Source: Novosphingobium aquimarinum (GTDB taxonomy: Bacteria > Pseudomonadota > Alphaproteobacteria > Sphingomonadales > Sphingomonadaceae). From it: a DNA stretch of 64,000 nt. The notes under the pieces were generated by a model. That model did no database searches and was not told where the DNA came from. It was given only the letters and a program-made list of their open reading frames with translations. The position numbers and the translations under genes are program-made. The stretch covers positions 124,001 through 188,000 of the forward strand of contig NZ_WRPO01000003.1 of assembly GCF_009746585.1 (NCBI RefSeq). Direction: 5' to 3'. Within the stretch, counting starts at the first letter, position 1; each line of letters starts with the position of its first letter. Of this stretch, positions 17,990 to 30,232 are shown piece after piece.

Positions 17990-18080
17990 CGTCATGCTGA
18001 ACTTGTTTCAGCATCCATCTCGCGACCCGAAGCGACGGCGCGCGAGGAGAGATGGACCCTGAAACAAGTTCAGGGTGACG
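17990..18080. repeat. Interspersed palindromic repeat, copy 2 (GTCATGCTGAAC type)
   Basis: Second copy, same orientation as 16229-16320: begins CGTCATGCTGAACTTG and ends AAGTTCAGGGTGACG, with a more variable centre. It sits about 40 bp upstream of the DUF969 start, so together the copies bracket the DUF969-DUF979 pair. Such repeats usually lie between genes and can fold into hairpins; bracketing could be coincidental or reflect past mobility. Confidence 0.75.
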
Positions 18081-18202
18081 GGCGGGCAGTGTCGCAAACG
18101 TCGATGCGGAAGAATGCGGCAAGTCGGGACGGTCCTTTCGGCGGGATTTCGCGCCAGCGGACCATAGGCACATGAGACGGACCGGCAATCCCTTCCCCAA
18201 CG

Positions 18203-18228
18203 AAAAAGGGCGAGCCTCAGGCCCGCCC
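18203..18228 (-). terminator. Intrinsic terminator of katG
   Basis: On the minus strand a GC hairpin GGGCGGGCC-TGA-GGCTCGCCC (one mismatch/bulge; plus-strand 18208-18228) is followed at once by five Ts (plus-strand A run 18203-18207). It lies 25-50 bp after the katG stop codon, in the right orientation for it. Confidence 0.8.
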
Positions 18229-18252
18229 CTTCCCTCGTGTGGCCCTTTGACC

Positions 18253-20535
<2,283 letters not shown>

Positions 20536-20567
20536 TTAGTGTGATCGGCAGGGCCGATTGAAGGTCC

Positions 20568-21404
20568 TCAGGCCTTCAATCGCGCCGCGTGCCAGCCGAC
20601 GTGCTCGCCAAGGTACGTGGAAATGAAGAAGTACGAGTGATCGTAGCCTTCCTGCATGCGGATCGTCGCGGGCTGGCCCGCCTTGTCGCATGCGTCGCGC
20701 AGCAGATGCGTCTTGAGCTGGTCCTCGAGGAAACCGTCCGCCGTCCCCTGATCGACAAGCAGATCGGGCACGCGCGCGCCATCTTCGATCAGCGCGCAAG
20801 CATCGTATTCGCGCCACGTGGATCGGTCTTGTCCGAGATAGCCGCCCAGCGCCTTGTCACCCCAAGGGCAATTCAAGGGACTGACGATCGGCGAAAACGC
20901 GCTGACCGAGCGGAACCGCCCGGAATTGCGCAAGCCGATGGTGAGCGCGCCATGCCCACCCATCGAGTGACCGGTGATCCCCTGCCGGTCCATGTCGACC
21001 GGAAACTCGGCGGCAATCAGCGCTGGCAATTCGCTCTCGATGTAGCTGCGCATGCGGTAGTGCTTCGCCCAGGGTTCCTCGGTCGCATCGACATAGAAAC
21101 CCGCGCCCTTGCCGAAATCGTAACCTTCGTCATCGGGCACGTCGTCCCCGCGCGGGCTCGTGTCCGGCGCGACGAAGATCACGCCGTGCTCGGCGCAAGC
21201 CGCGCGGTATTCGCCCTTTTCGGTCACGTTGGCGTGCGTGCAGGTGAGGCCCGAAAGATACCACAGCACCGGCAGCTTAGAGCCCGGCGCATGATCGGGC
21301 ACGAAGACGGAGAAGGTCATCTCCGTCCCCGTCTCGCGGCTGTCGTGCTTGTAGACGCCCTGCGCGCCGCCGTGGCTGCGATTGGTCGAAACGGTTTCCA
21401 TCAT
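20568..21404 (-). CDS. fghA: S-formylglutathione hydrolase
   Basis: 278-aa esterase-D-like serine hydrolase that cleaves S-formylglutathione to formate and glutathione, the last glutathione-dependent step of formaldehyde detoxification. Nucleophile Ser is in GHSMGGHGAL; the acid and base lie in LVDQGTADGF and GYDHSYFFI. The ATG at 21404 overlaps the stop of the upstream VOC gene by ATGA; a longer open frame to 21548 is antisense noise over that gene. Third gene of the adhC-VOC-fghA operon. Confidence 0.95.
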   Translation of the reverse strand: MMETVSTNRSHGGAQGVYKHDSRETGTEMTFSVFVPDHAPGSKLPVLWYLSGLTCTHANVTEKGEYRAACAEHGVIFVAPDTSPRGDDVPDDEGYDFGKGAGFYVDATEEPWAKHYRMRSYIESELPALIAAEFPVDMDRQGITGHSMGGHGALTIGLRNSGRFRSVSAFSPIVSPLNCPWGDKALGGYLGQDRSTWREYDACALIEDGARVPDLLVDQGTADGFLEDQLKTHLLRDACDKAGQPATIRMQEGYDHSYFFISTYLGEHVGWHAARLKA

Positions 21405-21783
21405 TTGACCCGGTAGAAGGCGCATAGCTTGTTGCCGGCGGGATCCCGCAGATATGCGAGATAGACTTGGCGTCCCTCGGTCACATCGCGGATGCCCGGC
21501 GGATCCTCGATCGCGGTCCCGCCCGCCGACAGCCCGGCGGCATGCCACGCATCGACCTCGGCAGGCGACCCGGCGAGGAAGCCCAGAGTGCCGCCGTTCG
21601 CGCCGGTGGCGGGTTCGCCATTGAGCGGCGTGCGCACGACGAAACGCGATCCCGCATGGGCGTAAACGATCCGCCCGATCTCGTCGATTGCGCCCTCGGG
21701 CACGCCCAGCGCGCCGAGCGCGGCGTCGTAGAACGCCTTGGACGCCGCGATGTCATTCGCGCCCAGCATGACATGGCTGAACA

Positions 21784-21784
<1 letters not shown>
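21401..21784 (-). CDS. VOC-family (glyoxalase-fold) protein
   Basis: 127-aa vicinal-oxygen-chelate protein: two beta-alpha-beta-beta-beta units (MFSHVMLGANDIAASKAFYDAAL at the start, VYLAYLRDPAGNKLCAFYRVK at the end). It is coupled on both sides: its start overlaps the adhC stop by one base (TGATG) and its stop overlaps the fghA start by ATGA. A metal-binding VOC protein between the two formaldehyde genes suggests a role in glutathione-adduct or aldehyde handling, but its substrate is unknown. It should not be called glyoxalase I on this evidence. Confidence 0.88.
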
Positions 21785-22896
<1,112 letters not shown>

Positions 22897-23136
22897 GCAG
22901 TCAATCTCCAATCGAACGGGCGCCTCGGCGCCGGGTTGCGCGCTGCCTAGCAGCTTGCGCGCGGTATTTTAAGCGGTGTCGGCTGCGGCGGTATATCGCT
23001 GCGACCGGACCGCCTTGCGACACTTTCGTACAATCTGGAACAAACCTGCGACCAGTCATTTCCCCGCCGTTCACTTTGACGCGCCTATTTCTGAACGGGC
23101 CGATACGAACTGCCGTCATGTGAAAGGAAGTCAGCC

Positions 23137-23529
23137 ATGACCAAATTTGCCAAGATCATCGCCCCCGCCCTCGTCGCCACGCTCGGCCTGGGCACGCTCG
23201 CAACGCCCGCGGTGGCACATTCGGGCCCGTCGAATCTCTACGGCAACCGCGTCGAAGCCGCGCGCTATACCCCGGTGCGCAACTTCGATGTGCGCCGCGA
23301 CATCAAACAGCTCGACCGTCAGATCGCCCGCGCGCATTCGCGCCGTGCCATCTCGACCCGCGAAGCGCGCGGCCTTCAGCGCGAAGCCGATCAGGTCAAG
23401 CGTCTCTACGCCCAATATGCGCGCAACGGCCTGACCGCGCGTGAGACCCGGGCGATCCAGAACCGTATCGACCGCATTCAGTACGCGTTGCGCGCAGAGC
23501 GCCGCGATCGCGATGGTCGTCGCGGCTGA
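23137..23529 (+). CDS. Small secreted basic coiled-coil protein
   Basis: 130 aa. Cleavable signal peptide (residues 1-27, ending AVAH), then a highly charged Arg-rich helical region with heptad-like spacing ([28 protein letters not shown]). AGGAAG precedes the ATG by 9 nt or so. I do not assign a family; such small Arg-rich periplasmic proteins are common in sphingomonads. Single gene followed by a GC hairpin. Confidence 0.75.
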   Translation: MTKFAKIIAPALVATLGLGTLATPAVAHSGPSNLYGNRVEAARYTPVRNFDVRRDIKQLDRQIARAHSRRAISTREARGLQREADQVKRLYAQYARNGLTARETRAIQNRIDRIQYALRAERRDRDGRRG

Positions 23530-23554
23530 GACAAGCCGCAAGGTACCGCAAAAG

Positions 23555-23593
23555 GCCCGCCCCTCCCGCTTGCAAGGCGGGCGCGGCGGGCTT
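23555..23593 (+). terminator. GC hairpin after the small secreted gene
   Basis: Nested stem: GCCCGCC (23555-23561) pairs with GGCGGGC (23585-23591), and CCCGC pairs with GCGGG inside it. Only two Ts follow, so termination efficiency is doubtful. It also lies within the short leuC leader, where it could limit readthrough into leuC. Confidence 0.45.
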
Positions 23594-23605
23594 AAGCGCG
23601 CGCAT

Positions 23606-25039
23606 ATGGCCAGTAAACCGCGCACGCTCTACGATAAGATCTGGGACGCTCACGTCGTCGATACTCGCGACGACGGCACCTGCCTCGTCTATATCGACCG
23701 CCACCTCGTCCACGAAGTCACCAGCCCGCAGGCATTCGAAGGCCTGCGCATGGCGGGGCGCCCCGTGCGTCGCCCCGACCTTACCATCGCGGTGCCCGAT
23801 CACAATTTGCCGACCACCGCGCGCAAGGACGCGAACGGCGGCATCCTGCCGATCGCCGACGCCGAAAGCGCCAACCAGCTTTCCACGCTGAAGCGCAACG
23901 CCCCCGAGTTCGGCATCCGCTACATCGATGCGACCGACCGTGAGCAAGGCATCGTCCACGTCGTCGGCCCCGAGCAGGGCTTCTCGCTGCCCGGTGCGAC
24001 GATCGTCTGCGGGGACAGCCACACCGCCTGCCACGGCGGCATCGGTGCGCTGGCGTTCGGCATCGGGACCACCGAGGTCGAGCACGTGCTGGCGACGCAG
24101 ACGCTGCTGCTCAAGCAATCGAAGACGATGGAAGTGCGCGTCGACGGCCAGCTCGGCGCGGGCGTCACTCCCAAGGACGTAATCCTCCACGTGATCGGCG
24201 TGATCGGCACGGCCGGCGGGACCGGCCACGTCATCGAATATCGCGGCAACGTGTTCGAGGAGATGACCGTCGAGGGCCGCCTGACGGTGTGCAACATGTC
24301 GATAGAAGGCGGCGCGCGCGCAGGCCTGATCGCCCCCGACGAAACGACCTTCGCCTACCTCAAGGGTCGCCCTTATGCGCCCACCGGCGAGGACTGGGAC
24401 AAGGCCGTCGCCTGGTGGAAGAGCCTGGCGACCGATCCCGGCGCGACGTTCGACAAGTCCATCTCGATCCGCGCCGAGGACATCCAACCCACCGTCACCT
24501 GGGGTACCAGCCCCGAAGACACGTCCGCGATCGGCGGCATCGTCCCCGCGCCCGAGGATTTCGCCGACGCTTCCAAGCGCGAAGCGGTCAAGGTTAGCCT
24601 GGATTACATGGGCCTGACGCCGGGCACCAAGCTGACCGACGTCGAAGTGCAGAACATCTTCATCGGTTCGTGCACCAACAGCCGCATCGAGGACATCCGC
24701 GCCGCGGCTGCCGTGCTCAAGGGGCGCAAGAAGGCCGACAACGTCAAGTGGGCGATCGTCGTGCCGGGCTCGGGTCTGGTCAAGGAACAGGCCGAGGCCG
24801 AGGGTCTCGACAAGATCATCGTCGAAGCCGGCCTCGAATGGCGCGAACCCGGCTGCTCGGCCTGCCTCGCGATGAACCCCGACAAAGTCCCGGCGGGTGA
24901 GCGTTGCGCATCCACCAGCAACCGCAACTTCACCGGCCGTCAGGGCCCGGGCAGCCGCACCCACCTGATGAGCCCCGCCATGGCCGCCGCCGCCGCGGTG
25001 ACCGGCAAGCTCACCGACGTGCGCGATCTGGTGGAGTGA
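23606..25039 (+). CDS. leuC: 3-isopropylmalate dehydratase large subunit
   Basis: 477-aa aconitase-family subunit, with LeuD isomerising 2- to 3-isopropylmalate in leucine synthesis. The [4Fe-4S] ligands are visible in GSCTNSR and the CSAC motif; the substrate motif [25 protein letters not shown] is intact. The start [13 protein letters not shown] at 23606 matches the family; an in-frame start at 23441 would overlap the previous gene and its hairpin. leuD lies 546 bp downstream on the same strand, an unusually long gap filled with small or broken genes. Confidence 0.96.
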   Translation: MASKPRTLYDKIWDAHVVDTRDDGTCLVYIDRHLVHEVTSPQAFEGLRMAGRPVRRPDLTIAVPDHNLPTTARKDANGGILPIADAESANQLSTLKRNAPEFGIRYIDATDREQGIVHVVGPEQGFSLPGATIVCGDSHTACHGGIGALAFGIGTTEVEHVLATQTLLLKQSKTMEVRVDGQLGAGVTPKDVILHVIGVIGTAGGTGHVIEYRGNVFEEMTVEGRLTVCNMSIEGGARAGLIAPDETTFAYLKGRPYAPTGEDWDKAVAWWKSLATDPGATFDKSISIRAEDIQPTVTWGTSPEDTSAIGGIVPAPEDFADASKREAVKVSLDYMGLTPGTKLTDVEVQNIFIGSCTNSRIEDIRAAAAVLKGRKKADNVKWAIVVPGSGLVKEQAEAEGLDKIIVEAGLEWREPGCSACLAMNPDKVPAGERCASTSNRNFTGRQGPGSRTHLMSPAMAAAAAVTGKLTDVRDLVE

Positions 25040-25119
25040 AAGGCGCCTGCCTGTGCGGTTCGGTCACGATCGAGACCGCCGGGCGGGGGCGATGGCAAGG
25101 CCTTCTGACCGACCCTTAG
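25036..25119 (+). pseudogene. Relic of a GFA-family (glutathione-dependent formaldehyde-activating-like) gene
   Basis: A GTG overlapping the leuC stop (GTGA) opens a 27-codon frame beginning [13 protein letters not shown], which matches the N-terminal zinc-binding signature of GFA/CENP-V-fold proteins (usually 110-150 aa). The frame ends at a TAG after 27 residues, with no continuation recognised in other frames. I read it as the stub of a gene once translationally coupled to leuC. Fragment identity rests on one short motif. Confidence 0.5.
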
Positions 25120-25159
25120 TCGCTTGACGCGGGCGATTCGCTTCGCAACCATCGAGCCC

Positions 25160-25359
25160 ATGCGTAAGCTGCCCGTCGCCGCTCTCGCCTTTCTCTTGCT
25201 CGGCTGCTCGGCGCCGCCCCGCCGCCCGCGCCAGTCTTCCTGACGCGTCTCGATTGCGGCGGGAAGCAATTGGCGAAGAACCTCGGCGCCACCGTAATCA
25301 TCCAGTACGAGCCTGCCGACGTCGGCAAGTTGCCCGAGTTTCCCGCTGCAGCGAAATGA
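25160..25359 (+). pseudogene. Frameshifted small lipoprotein
   Basis: ATG at 25160 opens a lipoprotein signal (MRKLPVAALAFLLLGCS, lipobox LLGC) that runs into a stop after 26 codons. Shifting frame within the GC-rich segment after the lipobox gives a continuing sequence (PPPAPVFLTRLDCGGKQLAK..IIQYEP) to a TGA at 25357. The total length is 200 nt, one short of a multiple of three, as expected for a one-base deletion in a run of C/G. It is either a decayed gene or a sequencing error; corrected length would be about 66 aa. Confidence 0.55.
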
Positions 25360-25412
25360 ACCGCGCGCGCCCCTCTTGCGAAGCGCACGCGCTCGCCGCA
25401 TAGGATCGCGCC

Positions 25413-25586
25413 ATGACAGACGACACCGAAAAGTCCGACATCGTCACCCGCGCGGCTGTGGCCGCAGGCGCCGCGATCGGTTCCGCCGCGATCGCGGCCG
25501 CGCTCCTCTACGCGAAGAAGCGCCGCGACAAGGACAAGCCCACCGCGCCGCCGCTGCACCCGCATAACGCGCCAGAGACCGACTGA
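25413..25586 (+). CDS. Small single-TM protein upstream of leuD
   Basis: 57 aa: acidic N-terminus ([11 protein letters not shown]), an Ala-rich hydrophobic segment (about residues 14-33) and a basic, Pro-rich tail ([14 protein letters not shown]). AGGA lies 7 bases upstream of the ATG, and the stop overlaps the leuD start (TGATG), so it is probably translated and coupled to leuD. No family recognised. The positive-inside rule places the C-terminus in the cytoplasm. Confidence 0.6.
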   Translation: MTDDTEKSDIVTRAAVAAGAAIGSAAIAAALLYAKKRRDKDKPTAPPLHPHNAPETD

Positions 25587-26188
25587 TGGACGCGATCGAC
25601 CACGTTTCCGGTCGCGCCATTCCGTTCGGCCGCAAGAACGTCGACACCGACGTGATCATCCCCGCGCACTGGCTCAAGACGGTGACGCGTGAGGGGCTCG
25701 GTCGCGGTGCCTTCGAAGCGGTCAAGGCCGAGCCGGGCAACGTGTTTACCGATCCCGAATTTGCCGACGCGCCGATCCTGATCGCAGGCGACAACTTCGG
25801 CTGCGGCTCGAGCCGCGAGCATGCCGCCTGGGCCCTGCTCGACATGGGCGTGACTTGCGTGATCGCGCCGAGCTTTTCCGACATCTTTTCGAGCAACGCG
25901 TTCAAGAACGGCATCCTCACCGTGGCCTTGCCTCAGGATGCGGTCGACCGCCTGCTGGAGGTCACCCAGACCGATCCAATCGACATCGATCTGGAATCGC
26001 AGACGGTGACGACCCGCTTCCAGGACCGCTTCACCTTCGAGATCGACCCCTTTCGCAAGCACTGTCTGCTCAACGGTTTGGACGAAGTCGGGCTGACGCT
26101 GGCGCAGGCGGATACGATCTCGCGGCACGAGGAGCGCGCCGGGCGGGACTTGCCGTTCCTGATGAACACGCCGGCGAGCGCCGCCTGA
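25586..26188 (+). CDS. leuD: 3-isopropylmalate dehydratase small subunit
   Basis: 200-aa swivel-domain partner of LeuC. Signature elements include [15 protein letters not shown], the loop [14 protein letters not shown] and [16 protein letters not shown]. Standard length. The start overlaps the stop of the 57-aa membrane protein by one base, so it may depend on translation of that small gene. leuC lies upstream on the same strand. Confidence 0.96.
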   Translation: MDAIDHVSGRAIPFGRKNVDTDVIIPAHWLKTVTREGLGRGAFEAVKAEPGNVFTDPEFADAPILIAGDNFGCGSSREHAAWALLDMGVTCVIAPSFSDIFSSNAFKNGILTVALPQDAVDRLLEVTQTDPIDIDLESQTVTTRFQDRFTFEIDPFRKHCLLNGLDEVGLTLAQADTISRHEERAGRDLPFLMNTPASAA

Positions 26189-26263
26189 GGCTTTCAAATC
26201 GGTTGAACCTGCGGGGCGCGCGCCCTATCGCAAACCAGGAATCCAGACTTTCGAGGGATCACG

Positions 26264-26587
26264 ATGACTTCATTTGACGATCGCGAGCGCGCGGAAGAAG
26301 CCAAGTTCGCGCATGACGAGGATATGCTGTTCCGGATCCAGGCCCGCCGCAACCGGCTGCTGGGCGAGTGGGCCGCCTCGGAAATGAAGCTTTCGCCGGC
26401 CGAATCCGATTCCTATGCCAAGGCCGTCGTGCAGGCGGATTTCGAGGAAGCGGGCGACGAGGACGTGATCCGCAAAGTGCTCGGCGACATGAATTCCGCC
26501 GGGGTCGACATCGACGAGGCCCGCGTGCGCGCCGCGCTCGAGCAAAAGCACATCGAAGCCCGCCGCCAGCTGATGGGCGAAGCCTGA
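26264..26587 (+). CDS. F1Fo-ATPase inhibitor zeta subunit (DUF1476)
   Basis: 107-aa soluble helical protein matching the alphaproteobacterial zeta inhibitor of F1-ATPase. The N-terminus MTSFDDRERAEEAKFAHDED contains the inhibitory segment and is typical, followed by a four-helix region (RRNRLLGEWAA, YAKAVVQADFEE, VLRDM-like KVLGDM). In Paracoccus the family blocks reverse ATP hydrolysis. It is first in a same-strand run with bolA and grxD. Confidence 0.93.
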   Translation: MTSFDDRERAEEAKFAHDEDMLFRIQARRNRLLGEWAASEMKLSPAESDSYAKAVVQADFEEAGDEDVIRKVLGDMNSAGVDIDEARVRAALEQKHIEARRQLMGEA

Positions 26588-26618
26588 AACGAAGACGCCG
26601 GACCCGGAGAACCACGAG

Positions 26619-26852
26619 ATGGCCATGCCAGCCGCAGAGATCGAGAAGCTGATCGTCGAATCGCTGCCCGACGCGCAAGTGACGATGACCGACCTTGCCG
26701 GCGACAACGATCACTGGAAAGCGCACGTCGTCTCCTCCGCATTCGTCGGCAAGACCCGCGTCGCTCAGCACAAGATGGTCTACGAAGCGCTGGGCGGGCG
26801 CATGGGCGGCGAGCTTCACGCCTTGCAACTGACCACCGCTGTACCCAACTGA
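26619..26852 (+). CDS. bolA: BolA-family protein
   Basis: 77-aa BolA/YrbA-like protein (IEKLIVESLPDAQVTMTDLAGDNDHWKAHVVSS, VAQHKMVYEALGG, conserved HALQL near the C-terminus carrying the His that helps ligate a [2Fe-2S] cluster with monothiol glutaredoxins). The gene lies 58 nt upstream of a CGFS glutaredoxin gene, the classic partner; together they work in Fe-S and iron homeostasis. Confidence 0.94.
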   Translation: MAMPAAEIEKLIVESLPDAQVTMTDLAGDNDHWKAHVVSSAFVGKTRVAQHKMVYEALGGRMGGELHALQLTTAVPN

Positions 26853-26910
26853 CCGTTAACACAGCTTCGTCCGGGCCATCGTCCGGAACCGCGATCAAGG
26901 GTAATCCAGG

Positions 26911-27240
26911 ATGTCAGACGTCAACCACCGCATCGGCGAAATCGTCAGCAGCGACGATGTCGTGCTGTTCATGAAGGGCACGCCGCTCTTCCCGCAATGC
27001 GGCTTTTCCAGCCGCGCGGTCGCGATCCTCGATCATCTCGGCGTCGCTTACGGCAGCGTCGATGTTCTGCAAGATCAGGAAGTGCGGCAGGGCATCAAGT
27101 CCTACTCGGACTGGCCGACGATTCCGCAACTGTATGTCAAAGGCGAATTCATCGGCGGCAGCGACATCATGATGGAAATGTTCGAGGCAGGCGAGCTGGA
27201 ACAGCTCATGGTCGAACGCAAGGTCGCGAAAGCCGACTGA
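26911..27240 (+). CDS. grxD: Monothiol glutaredoxin, Grx4/GrxD family
   Basis: 109-aa thioredoxin-fold protein with the CGFS active site at residues 30-33 and the family's [19 protein letters not shown] segment for glutathione binding. It coordinates a glutathione-ligated [2Fe-2S] cluster as a homodimer or with BolA. Normal length; same strand as bolA, probably co-transcribed. Confidence 0.96.
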   Translation: MSDVNHRIGEIVSSDDVVLFMKGTPLFPQCGFSSRAVAILDHLGVAYGSVDVLQDQEVRQGIKSYSDWPTIPQLYVKGEFIGGSDIMMEMFEAGELEQLMVERKVAKAD

Positions 27241-27294
27241 TCCTCTCGTGACCGGGCGGCGGAGCGAGACACGCCCCCTGCCCGGGCAACGCCG

Positions 27295-28899
27295 TCATCG
27301 GCGAATGAAGAAGTCGATTTCGGCATCCTCGCTCAGCTTCCTGACGGTGTCGAGCCGATAGCGGGATCCGGGAGCCGAAAGACAACGGGCCAGCTCGCGG
27401 TTCGGCCGGGGATGATCCATTCCCTGGAACGTGACCACGATGGCCGGGCCGCGGCGCATGAGCGTCCGGCAATATTCGCGCGCATCGCGGGGCGCCAGAA
27501 AGCCCGTGAACGGACCGATCTGCTGCCACCATCCTGCCAGAATATGTCCGGTGTTCGCGGCATGCGGGAAGCCGTGTCTGCCTTCGTTCAATTGCCAATG
27601 GGCATAGACGCTCACCGGCACCAGAATGCTCCGGTCCGATGCCGGCCGCGACGCGCGATACCGCGTAATCTCGCGAACCAGCACGGCGTGCGGATGGTCC
27701 TCGTCTGCCGCGCGGGTGCCGTGCACCAGATCCCTCACGGCAAGGCCGAGACACAGCAGTGCCAGCAGCGGCAAGGCGTAGCGCGACGCCGCGCGCAATG
27801 GCGCGCCGATCGCGTCGCGCAGCCGCCCTTCGCAGATCTGGATAAGGAAGAGGATCAGCAGATAACCCGCGAACGCATCGAAGAGATGCACGTAGTGGTT
27901 CCACCAGTGCTTGGCCGCCATGAAGGCGAACAGCACCACGATCGCGCCGATGGCATGGTAGACGAGAGGGTTGATCCCCTCGCCCTTCCGCGCCCCGACA
28001 AGGGATAGGACCGTCACCCCGGCAAAGATGGCCGCGATGTAGACCGGCAACAGCTGTCCATCGCGAAGCGACACCCAGAGGAAGCCGATCACGTTGATCA
28101 GGAACGGCGCCTGGTTCACGTCGCTTGCGAGCAACCGCAACCCATCGCGAAGCGCGTCGACCTGGCCGGTGACCACATAGGGCAGGACATTGCAGGCGAC
28201 CCCGAACCCGCCGATCGAAGCCGCCCAGGCGATGCTTTGGAGCAGCACTTTGCGCCGCGGCGCTGCAGGGGCCTTGGCGAGGAAGGCCTCTGCCAAGAGC
28301 CACAGTACCGTAAAAGCGAGCGGCGCCAGGAAATAAGGGCGCATCGAAATCGCGAGAGCCGCCGCCAGTCCGCCGAGGACAAACACGGCAATCCGCGCCA
28401 TTGTCGACGCCGGCTCCGAGTGAGCCATCAACAGCATGAGCACCATCACCGTCGCAGCGAGGAACGAGGCGACAGGGTTGATTGTCGAGACACCCCCCGG
28501 ACTCATCGTCGTCATGAACAGCAGGAAGAGCAGGCCGAAATCGACCACGCGCTGGCGGTCAGCGCGCAAGGCCGGTTCGCCCCCGACGAGCCGGGGGATC
28601 CAGACCCTAAGGCCGAGGAAGCACACGAGGCAGGTGATCAGCGACATCGCCCGCCAGACCTGGATGCCGGCTTCGAACGAGGCCGGCAGCACCATCACCA
28701 TCTGCAGCATCGGCAGCTTGTCGTGGAATTCGCGCGTCCACAGCAGTTCGCCCGCCAGCAATCGGCTGCCGAAGTAGAATTCGTGATCGAGGTCCCAGTC
28801 GTAGCCGCTGAGGAAGACGGTCACGACGGCCAGCACATTGGCCAGAACCAGGATCAGGCTCGCCCATCGCAACGCGCGTGCCAGGCCCTTGTCAGCCAT
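27295..28899 (-). CDS. Polytopic membrane protein, glycosyltransferase GT-C-like
   Basis: 534 aa with about 11-12 TM helices and an acidic first loop (SGYDWDLDHEFYFGSRLLAGELLWTREFHDKLPM), as in GT-C enzymes that use polyprenyl-phosphate sugars. The C-terminal 120 residues are soluble and probably periplasmic (PVSVYAHWQLNEGRHGFPHAANTGHI). No named family is certain. Its start overlaps the stop of the FAD-protein gene by 8 nt, so it is last in a four-gene minus-strand operon with FAD protein, flippase-like protein and GT2. Substrate unknown. Confidence 0.7.
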   Translation of the reverse strand: MADKGLARALRWASLILVLANVLAVVTVFLSGYDWDLDHEFYFGSRLLAGELLWTREFHDKLPMLQMVMVLPASFEAGIQVWRAMSLITCLVCFLGLRVWIPRLVGGEPALRADRQRVVDFGLLFLLFMTTMSPGGVSTINPVASFLAATVMVLMLLMAHSEPASTMARIAVFVLGGLAAALAISMRPYFLAPLAFTVLWLLAEAFLAKAPAAPRRKVLLQSIAWAASIGGFGVACNVLPYVVTGQVDALRDGLRLLASDVNQAPFLINVIGFLWVSLRDGQLLPVYIAAIFAGVTVLSLVGARKGEGINPLVYHAIGAIVVLFAFMAAKHWWNHYVHLFDAFAGYLLILFLIQICEGRLRDAIGAPLRAASRYALPLLALLCLGLAVRDLVHGTRAADEDHPHAVLVREITRYRASRPASDRSILVPVSVYAHWQLNEGRHGFPHAANTGHILAGWWQQIGPFTGFLAPRDAREYCRTLMRRGPAIVVTFQGMDHPRPNRELARCLSAPGSRYRLDTVRKLSEDAEIDFFIRR

Positions 28900-30232
28900 G
28901 CGCGGGCGGCGCTTCCGTCAGGCTTCGGGCGATTTCCTGCGCCATCTTGCGCCCTTCGCGAATGGCGTAGTTGGTGCCTCTGTCCTCGGGATAGATCTGC
29001 GCCATCGAACAGATGTGGAAGCCCGGCAGCGGCCCCTGCTCCGCAGGAATCAACGCCGAATAGCGTTTCTCGACGACCGGCTGCGACCAACGCGCCTTCC
29101 AGACCTTGAAGTCCCGGATCCAGGCGCGATCGAACGCCGGGAACATGCGCTGCAGATGCGGCAGCGAGTATTCCAGCACCTCGTCCGGGGTCATCGTATA
29201 GAGCGCATCGGTATGCGGCAGATACTTCGAAAGATAGACGATGTGGTCGCCGGCATAGCTGTCCGGACTTTCGAAATTGGTGTGCTCGATCACGCCCACG
29301 TAGGGAAAGGTCGGATCGTTGACGTTCAGCCAGTACGTCGAGCTCAAGGACCGATCGAGCTGGAGGACGAGGCAGACGTTGCCGAGATAATCGATCCGGC
29401 GCAGTTGCGCGGCATAGTCGGGCGCGGCCCAATCCTGGATCATGTCGGCGATCAGCGGCAGCGCCGGGGTCGCGATGATCAGGTCGCTTTCCACGCGTCC
29501 CCAAGGTCCTTGCGCGATCCAGCGGCCATCCTCGTTGCGCTCGAAGCGTTCGACCGGCGCATTGAGCCGCACCTCGCCGCCCCCGGCGCGGATCGCATCG
29601 GCGGCGCTTTCGGCGAGCGAGGCGAACGAGCCTTTGAAGTAGGCCAGCCGCTCCTCGCCTGCCTTGCCGCGTGAACTGCCGCGCAGCTTCAGCTTGTTCC
29701 AGAACCACACTGCCGAGATCTTTTCGGCGTAAGGCCCGAACTTGCCTTGCAGCAGCGGCTCCCACATCACCTTGTAGACCCGCTCGCCGCCCAGCTCGCG
29801 CAGCCACTGCGCCGCGGTCTTGTCCTCGAGCTGCTTCCAGTCCCCGACGCGCCGTGCCCGCAAGGTAAGAATGCCCAAGCGGATGCGATCGACAAACGGA
29901 AGCGGGGTGAAGCGCAGCAGATCCAGCGGGGTCGACATCTTGAAGACCGATTGGTTGTAGTAGACCCCGGTATTCGTCGGGTTGACCACGACCTTGTCGC
30001 TCAAACCGAGCGCATCGATTAGGTCCATCACGTCCTGATCGCTGGTGAACCAGTGGTGGTAGAACCGGTCGAGCCGCTCGCCGTCGGTTTCGAAGGCTCC
30101 GGCCAGCCCGCCGACGACGCTGTCGGCCTCGAGCACCGTCACCTTGTGGCCCGCGCGCGTCAGGTAGAACCCGGCCGCAAGGCCCGAAAACCCGCCGCCG
30201 ATGATAGTGATCTGACGGGGCGTGTCGGTCAT
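28892..30232 (-). CDS. FAD-dependent amine-oxidase/protoporphyrinogen-oxidase-like protein
   Basis: 446 aa. N-terminal Rossmann dinucleotide site GGGFSGLAAGFYLTRAGHKV followed by E (VTVLEAD) and the second GG motif (VVGGLAGAF). The body resembles NAD(P)/FAD proteins of the HemY/UDP-galactopyranose-mutase superfamily often found in glycan clusters (FYHHWFTSDQDVMDLID; C-terminal GFHICSMAQIYPEDRGTNYAIREGRKMA). Start overlaps the flippase-like gene by 4 nt. Location points to glycan or polyprenyl-sugar metabolism rather than haem synthesis (inference). Confidence 0.82.
   Translation of the reverse strand: MTDTPRQITIIGGGFSGLAAGFYLTRAGHKVTVLEADSVVGGLAGAFETDGERLDRFYHHWFTSDQDVMDLIDALGLSDKVVVNPTNTGVYYNQSVFKMSTPLDLLRFTPLPFVDRIRLGILTLRARRVGDWKQLEDKTAAQWLRELGGERVYKVMWEPLLQGKFGPYAEKISAVWFWNKLKLRGSSRGKAGEERLAYFKGSFASLAESAADAIRAGGGEVRLNAPVERFERNEDGRWIAQGPWGRVESDLIIATPALPLIADMIQDWAAPDYAAQLRRIDYLGNVCLVLQLDRSLSSTYWLNVNDPTFPYVGVIEHTNFESPDSYAGDHIVYLSKYLPHTDALYTMTPDEVLEYSLPHLQRMFPAFDRAWIRDFKVWKARWSQPVVEKRYSALIPAEQGPLPGFHICSMAQIYPEDRGTNYAIREGRKMAQEIARSLTEAPPAHG

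Noticed and set aside
23396..24964. Minus-strand open frame of 522 codons over leuC
   Set aside because: Antisense to an intact leuC with all Fe-S motifs.
27252..27285. CCGGGC/GCCCGG stem after grxD
   Set aside because: Six-base stem with a long loop and no T tract; could be chance in GC-rich DNA.
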